Positions 59,567-64,000 of a stretch of 64,000 nucleotides of DNA are shown here, piece by piece. The notes below the pieces were generated by a model. That model was given only the letters and a program-made list of their open reading frames with translations. It made no database searches and was not told the origin of the DNA. Origin of the DNA: Dyella sp. M7H15-1 (GTDB lineage Bacteria > Pseudomonadota > Gammaproteobacteria > Xanthomonadales > Rhodanobacteraceae); the NCBI RefSeq assembly GCF_004114615.1, contig NZ_CP035300.1, forward strand, positions 310,001 to 374,000, read 5' to 3'. The translations under genes and the position numbers were made by a program. The first letter of the stretch is position 1. Each line of letters begins with the position of its first letter.

Positions 59567-60999
59567 GCAATTTTTTACGTAACGGGAACTACATCAATGG
59601 CCAGTGGATGACGAGCAACGAAACCTATCCGGTTCGCAATCCTGCCACGGGTGTGGTGATTGTCGATGTGGCGAAAGGTGGTGCCGCCGAAGCAGAACAG
59701 GCGGTAGCCGCGGCGGCGGCTGCATTTCCTGCGTGGCGCGCGTTGACGGCCAAAGAGCGCAGTATCAAGGTTCGCCGCTGGGGCGAGCTGATGCTGGAGC
59801 ACCGCGATGCGCTGGCCGAATTGCTCACGCGTGAGCAAGGCAAGCCCATCGCTGAGGCTCGCGGCGAAGTGGCCTATGCGGCGAGTTTCATGGAATGGTT
59901 TGCCGAGGAAGCCAAACGGGCCTATGGCGACGTCATTCCCAGCCCCTTTCCGCATAGCAAAATTGTGGTGACGCGCGAGCCGGTCGGCGTGGTCGCGGCC
60001 ATTACACCATGGAATTTCCCGCTTGCGATGATTACGCGCAAGGCAGCGCCAGCGCTGGCGGCTGGTTGCACCATGATGTTGAAGCCCTCGGAAGAGACGC
60101 CTCTTTCAGCCTTTGCGCTGGCGGTGCTGGCTGAACAGGCAGGCATTCCCGCGGGTGTGTTCAACATCGTTTCCGGCGATGCGGTGGCCATTGGCGGCGT
60201 CATGACCGGCTCGGACATCGTGCGCAAACTGTCATTCACCGGTTCGACGCGCGTCGGCAAGCTGCTCGCCGCGCAGAGCGCCGATACGCTGAAGAAGCTT
60301 TCGCTGGAGCTGGGCGGCAACGCGCCATTCATCGTATTCGACGATGCGGATGTCGATGCCGCGGTGCGCGGCGCGATGGCGTCGAAATTCCGCAACACGG
60401 GACAGACCTGTGTCTGCGTCAATCGTTTCTACGTACAGAGTGGCATCTACGATGCATTCACCAAGGCGCTCGCCGACGCCGTTGGTAAACTACGTGTTGG
60501 CGATGCGCTGGCTGGTGAAGTGGATCAGGGACCACTGATCAACCAGGCTGCGCTCGGCAAGGTACAGGCGCACATCGCGGACGCTTTGGACAAAGGCGCC
60601 AAGGTGTTGACCGGTGGCAAGGAGAGTGCACTCGGCGGCACCTTCTATGAACCTACCGTATTGACGGACACCAAGCCTGCCATGTTGATCGCGCAAGAAG
60701 AAACGTTCGGTCCGGTTGCAGCATGCTTCCGTTTCGACACCGAACAAGAAGCGATTGTCGCCGCCAACAGTACACCCTTTGGTCTTGCCGCCTACTTCTA
60801 TACCCGCGACATGGCACGCGCGTGGCGTGTTGCCGAGGCGCTGGAAAGCGGAATGGTTGGTATCAACGAGGGAATTCTCTCAACCGAAGTCGCACCGTTC
60901 GGTGGCGTCAAGCAGTCAGGCCTTGGGCGCGAAGGCTCCAAATATGGGCTCGATGAATACCTCGAGCTCAAGTACCTGATGATGGGCGGTTTGAATTGA
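59563..60999 (+). CDS. NAD(P)-dependent aldehyde dehydrogenase (succinate-semialdehyde type)
   Basis: The 478-residue enzyme has the aldehyde dehydrogenase signatures TPWNFPLAM, FTGSTRVGK, the catalytic E249 (LELGGNAPF) and C283 (NTGQTCVCVNRF), and the end PFGGVKQSGLGREG. It is closest in pattern to GabD-type enzymes. ATGA overlap with the reductase gene shows a common operon; the true substrate may be another semialdehyde. Confidence 0.9.
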   Translation: MSNFLRNGNYINGQWMTSNETYPVRNPATGVVIVDVAKGGAAEAEQAVAAAAAAFPAWRALTAKERSIKVRRWGELMLEHRDALAELLTREQGKPIAEARGEVAYAASFMEWFAEEAKRAYGDVIPSPFPHSKIVVTREPVGVVAAITPWNFPLAMITRKAAPALAAGCTMMLKPSEETPLSAFALAVLAEQAGIPAGVFNIVSGDAVAIGGVMTGSDIVRKLSFTGSTRVGKLLAAQSADTLKKLSLELGGNAPFIVFDDADVDAAVRGAMASKFRNTGQTCVCVNRFYVQSGIYDAFTKALADAVGKLRVGDALAGEVDQGPLINQAALGKVQAHIADALDKGAKVLTGGKESALGGTFYEPTVLTDTKPAMLIAQEETFGPVAACFRFDTEQEAIVAANSTPFGLAAYFYTRDMARAWRVAEALESGMVGINEGILSTEVAPFGGVKQSGLGREGSKYGLDEYLELKYLMMGGLN

Positions 61000-61121
61000 T
61001 CTAGATGCAGAGTCTTGAAGGCTCTGCAAGAAGGAGTCGTGTCGCGCGGCAAGTGAAAAAAGCGTTGCAGACAGATGATCCGTGAGCGGGTGACGCTCAC
61101 TCAGGAAGCTAAGGAGACGGT

Positions 61122-62510
61122 ATGGCAAGTGGCGACGGACAGGCAAGTTCGGTGCAAGCGTTGAGGGGCGCAGCAGCGAAACTTTCGAAGCGCGATTACA
61201 CGTTCCTGGACGATGTGCCACTCAATGGCTTTCACTGCAAAATGGCAGGCCTGACCTTCGGTGCTCATTTCACCGAAGGATATGCGTTGGGTACGATAGG
61301 TTATGCATTGCCTTCATTGAGTGCCCAGATGGAGCTGGACGCGTTCTGGCATGGCCTGATCGGCAGTTCTGCGTTGGCTGGTATTTTCATCGGCAGCCTG
61401 CTGTTTGGGTGGTTGTCGGATCGTGTCGGACGGCAGAAGATCTTCCTGCTCAGCTTCCTGATCATCACCACGACGGCGTTTGCCCAATTCTTTGTTGATT
61501 CGCCGCTTCAGCTATGCATCATGCGTGTGTTGCTCGGTTTCGGCATGGGCGGTGATTTTGCCGTTGGACACGCCATTCTGGCCGAGTTCTCACCACGCAA
61601 GCATCGTGGCATGTTGCTGGGATCGTTCAGTGTGATATGGACGATCGGTTATGTGGCCGCCAATCTCATCGGTATGCAATATGGACATGTTTCGCCCGAT
61701 GCATGGCGCTGGTTGCTGGCTTCGGCTGGCCTCCCCGCGTTGATCGTGCTGATTCTGCGCATGGGGACGCCCGAATCGCCGCGCTGGTTGCTGGGCCAGG
61801 GGCGGCTTGGTGAAGCGCAAGCGATCGTTCGTCGCTATTTCGGTGCCAAGGTGCGCCTGGACACCAGCAAGATGCATGAGCATGGCGAACATGCGCATTC
61901 AGGTGGCTATGCACGCTTGTTCAAGAGGGACCTGATTCGCCGCACGCTGTTCAATTGCATCTTCTTCGTTTGCTTGGTCATTCCGTATTTCGCGATCTAT
62001 ACGTTTCTTCCGGGCATTCTCAAGATGCTTCACCTGGAGGACGGGCACGTTGCAGATTTGCTGCTTAACGGTTTTCTGATCCTTGGTGCAGTGATTGGCA
62101 TCTGGCTTACCATCGTGCTGCCACGGCGGGTATTTTTGATCACTTCCTTTTTCGCTACTGGTGTCGCCTTGCTGGCCCTCGGATTGCTACCGGAATCTTC
62201 TGCAGCGGCGCTGATCGCCGTCTTTGCATTGTTCACCCTGGTCATGTCCGCAGTGTCGAACCTGGTGGGAGTCTTCCCGCCAGAATGTTTTCCGACCGAG
62301 GTGCGTGCGTGCGGCGTAGGACTGGCAGTGGCATGCAGTCGCCTCGGTTCGGCAGTGGGAACATTCCTGTTGCCTATCGGCGTGGCGCATTTCGGATTCC
62401 AGCCGGCGATCATTGTGCTGGGCGTGATCCTGTTTGCCGGCATGGCCGTGTCGATGGTATGGGCGCCGGAAACACGCAATTTGCGCCTTAACGAGGCCGC
62501 CAGGGCCTGA
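61122..62510 (+). CDS. MFS transporter (sugar/aromatic-acid symporter type)
   Basis: The 462-residue protein follows AAGGAG and has twelve hydrophobic helices. Loop 2-3 has the MFS motif GWLSDRVGRQK, helix 4 GFGMGGDFAVGHAILAEF and helix 6 loop PESPRWLLGQGR. A histidine-rich central loop (HEHGEHAHSGG) is notable. It lies 122 bp after the dehydrogenase and probably imports the substrate of the fae-reductase-dehydrogenase operon. Confidence 0.88.
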   Translation: MASGDGQASSVQALRGAAAKLSKRDYTFLDDVPLNGFHCKMAGLTFGAHFTEGYALGTIGYALPSLSAQMELDAFWHGLIGSSALAGIFIGSLLFGWLSDRVGRQKIFLLSFLIITTTAFAQFFVDSPLQLCIMRVLLGFGMGGDFAVGHAILAEFSPRKHRGMLLGSFSVIWTIGYVAANLIGMQYGHVSPDAWRWLLASAGLPALIVLILRMGTPESPRWLLGQGRLGEAQAIVRRYFGAKVRLDTSKMHEHGEHAHSGGYARLFKRDLIRRTLFNCIFFVCLVIPYFAIYTFLPGILKMLHLEDGHVADLLLNGFLILGAVIGIWLTIVLPRRVFLITSFFATGVALLALGLLPESSAAALIAVFALFTLVMSAVSNLVGVFPPECFPTEVRACGVGLAVACSRLGSAVGTFLLPIGVAHFGFQPAIIVLGVILFAGMAVSMVWAPETRNLRLNEAARA

Positions 62511-62528
62511 GCAGCGCACCAAAAAATC

Positions 62529-62549
62529 GAGGCGCCCTTTGAGCGCCTC
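62529..62549. terminator. Bidirectional terminator between MFS and E2 genes
   Basis: GAGGCGC/GCGCCTC makes a 7-bp stem, flanked by AAAAAAT on the left and TTTACA on the right, so it can end transcripts from both convergent genes. Confidence 0.75.
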
Positions 62550-62575
62550 TTTACATGTCATGTTCTGGCCGGAAA

Positions 62576-63952
62576 TCAGTTCGGCAAGGACAAATTGTCC
62601 AGCAGCGCCTTGAGGAAGCGCGCCGCTTCGCCACCGGTGGTAGCACGGTGATCGAAGGTGAGGCTGATTGGCATGCGGCGATGTACTTCGATACCGCCCA
62701 TCACGGCCACCACGTCATGACTGAGCTTGCCGGCGCCAATAATCGCAACGCACGGCGGCACCACCACCGGGGTGGCATAGCGGCCGGCGAACATGCCGAA
62801 GTTGGACAGGCTGATGGTGTAGCCAGACAGTTCCGATGACGGAATCGTGCGGTCTTCCACCTGCGTACGCAGACGCTGAATGCCGGCGCGGATGCCTGCG
62901 CCATCGAGCACATCGGCATTGCGCAGGGCCGGCACGAACAAGCCATCTTCGGTATCAACGGCGATGCCGATGTCGACATGCGGATGCAGCGTGCGCGTGA
63001 GGTTCTTGCCGTCGAACCAGGCGTTGAGCGCGGGCACGGTCTTGCAGGCGACGACGATGGCGCGGATCAGGCGCGCGGTGATGTCCTGCTTGCCGATCCA
63101 TGCATGCAGATCGGCATCGTCCACCAAGGTGGTCGGCACGACGTTGGCGTGTGCTTCGGCCATGACGCGGGCCATGTTGCGACGAACGCCTTTGAGTTGT
63201 TCCAGCTGGCCGCTGGCTTGCACGCTTGGCGGGGCCGTGCGCACCGGCTTGCCGGCTTGCGACATCGGCGTGCGGGCCGGTTCCGGCTGCGGCAGTTCGG
63301 GGGCGAGATGGCGTCCGGCGCTGGGCGATACCGCCCGTGCCGGTGCAGCGTCGAGCGCGGCGGTGCCTTGTGCGGCAGCGTTCTTCACGTCCTGCATGGT
63401 CACCACGCCGTCGGCGCCGGTCGGGCGTACGCGGGTGAGGTCCACCTTCAGTTTCTTGGCGAGTGCGCGCACGGCCGGCACGGCCTTCACGCCGCCCACG
63501 CTCGCGGCTTGTTCGACGTGCACATGGCTGCCGCTGATCATCGCGCCGACCACGGTGCCTTCGTCTTCGCGATCGGCGGTCTTGCCGTTGTCGGATTCGA
63601 TTTCGCCGCCTTCATCGGAGGCGACCACTTTCTTCGCTTCGGGCGCGGCTTTCCTCGGGCCGTGATGGTGGCCGGTGGCTTCGGCTTCGGCGCGCTGCTT
63701 GGCGTTCGGGTCAGGCTCGAATTCGGCCAGCGCGGCGCCGGTTTCGATCACGTCGCCGGCGGCGCCGTGCAGTTTGGTGACTTTACCGGTGTAGGGCGAG
63801 GGTACGTCGACCACCGCCTTGGCGGTTTCCATCGACACTAGCGGCGCATCGAGCTTGATGCTGTCGCCTTCCTTGACATGCCATTCGACGATGGTGGCGT
63901 CGGGCAGGCCTTCGCCAAGGTCCGGCAGGTAGAACGTCTTGATGTTGGTCAT
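62576..63952 (-). CDS. 2-oxoacid dehydrogenase E2 (lipoyl acyltransferase)
   Basis: The 458-residue protein has one lipoyl domain (lipoylated K45 in VSMETAKA), a peripheral subunit-binding domain (about 155-190, AVPAVRALAKKLKVDLTRV), a proline/alanine linker and an acyltransferase domain with the catalytic TFDHRATTGG motif. It is the core of a pyruvate or branched-chain 2-oxoacid complex. One lipoyl domain and the sequence style favour the branched-chain type, but this is not certain. E1 genes should lie beyond the right edge. Confidence 0.87.
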   Translation of the reverse strand: MTNIKTFYLPDLGEGLPDATIVEWHVKEGDSIKLDAPLVSMETAKAVVDVPSPYTGKVTKLHGAAGDVIETGAALAEFEPDPNAKQRAEAEATGHHHGPRKAAPEAKKVVASDEGGEIESDNGKTADREDEGTVVGAMISGSHVHVEQAASVGGVKAVPAVRALAKKLKVDLTRVRPTGADGVVTMQDVKNAAAQGTAALDAAPARAVSPSAGRHLAPELPQPEPARTPMSQAGKPVRTAPPSVQASGQLEQLKGVRRNMARVMAEAHANVVPTTLVDDADLHAWIGKQDITARLIRAIVVACKTVPALNAWFDGKNLTRTLHPHVDIGIAVDTEDGLFVPALRNADVLDGAGIRAGIQRLRTQVEDRTIPSSELSGYTISLSNFGMFAGRYATPVVVPPCVAIIGAGKLSHDVVAVMGGIEVHRRMPISLTFDHRATTGGEAARFLKALLDNLSLPN

Positions 63953-64000
63953 TGGCTTTGAATCCGAGATTTAAAGAATGAGGTTCGTTGGCCGTAAATC

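Overview
The window is a GC-rich gammaproteobacterial chromosome segment whose gene content and style (methionine synthase split into two genes beside an ArsR-methyltransferase regulator, long TrpS with an extra C-terminal domain, NAD-type isocitrate dehydrogenase, BepA-type M48 peptidase) point to the Xanthomonadales, most likely a Dyella/Rhodanobacter/Luteibacter-like member of the Rhodanobacteraceae. This is inference from protein content; no database search was run.

Left chromosomal part (1-12.7 kb): a methionine-cycle operon on the minus strand (sahR, metH part 1, start of metH part 2) with a 14-bp palindromic operator; an acyl-CoA dehydrogenase; the PhoB-PhoR two-component pair; a BepA-like periplasmic metalloprotease; a glutaredoxin/AhpD-like pair; NAD-isocitrate dehydrogenase; birA-coaX-SPOR genes; and tRNA-Thr(TGT).

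Middle (12.68-52.27 kb): an apparently complete 39.5-kb prophage integrated into the 3' part of tRNA-Thr, bounded by a 47-bp direct repeat (attL/attR). From left to right it has integrase plus a DUF4224-like protein, a cytosine-5 DNA methyltransferase, a leftward operon of small early genes, three cargo genes (one a MASE1 membrane sensor that sits behind the repressor), an S24-fold repressor that has lost both catalytic residues, a Cro/YdaS-like protein, a replication module (initiator with internal iterons, DnaB-like helicase), DUF3310, VRR-NUC, a Mor-like activator, a lysis cassette (GH24 endolysin, holin, Rz/Rz1), a lambda/HK97-type head module (Nu1/GpA terminase, lambda portal, fused protease-capsid) and a P2-type contractile tail module in the order V-W-J-I-H-G-FI-FII-E/E'-T-U-X-D. 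Two toxin-antitoxin cassettes lie in antisense inside the tail operon, and a CoiA-like zinc-finger cargo gene lies next to attR. Matching operators TACCT-N3-AGGTA overlap both the leftward (PL) and rightward (PR) early promoters.

Right chromosomal part (52.3-64 kb): arginase, TrpS, a Spy-like periplasmic protein divergent from a CpxR/CpxA-like two-component system whose kinase gene is frameshifted at an A5 run, then an operon made of a formaldehyde-activating-enzyme (Fae) homologue, an aldo-keto reductase, an aldehyde dehydrogenase and an MFS transporter, and finally the lipoyl E2 subunit of a 2-oxoacid dehydrogenase. The items most worth following up are the non-catalytic repressor with its operator set, the net +1/-2 tail frameshift, the iteron origin, the MASE1 cargo gene and the Fae operon.
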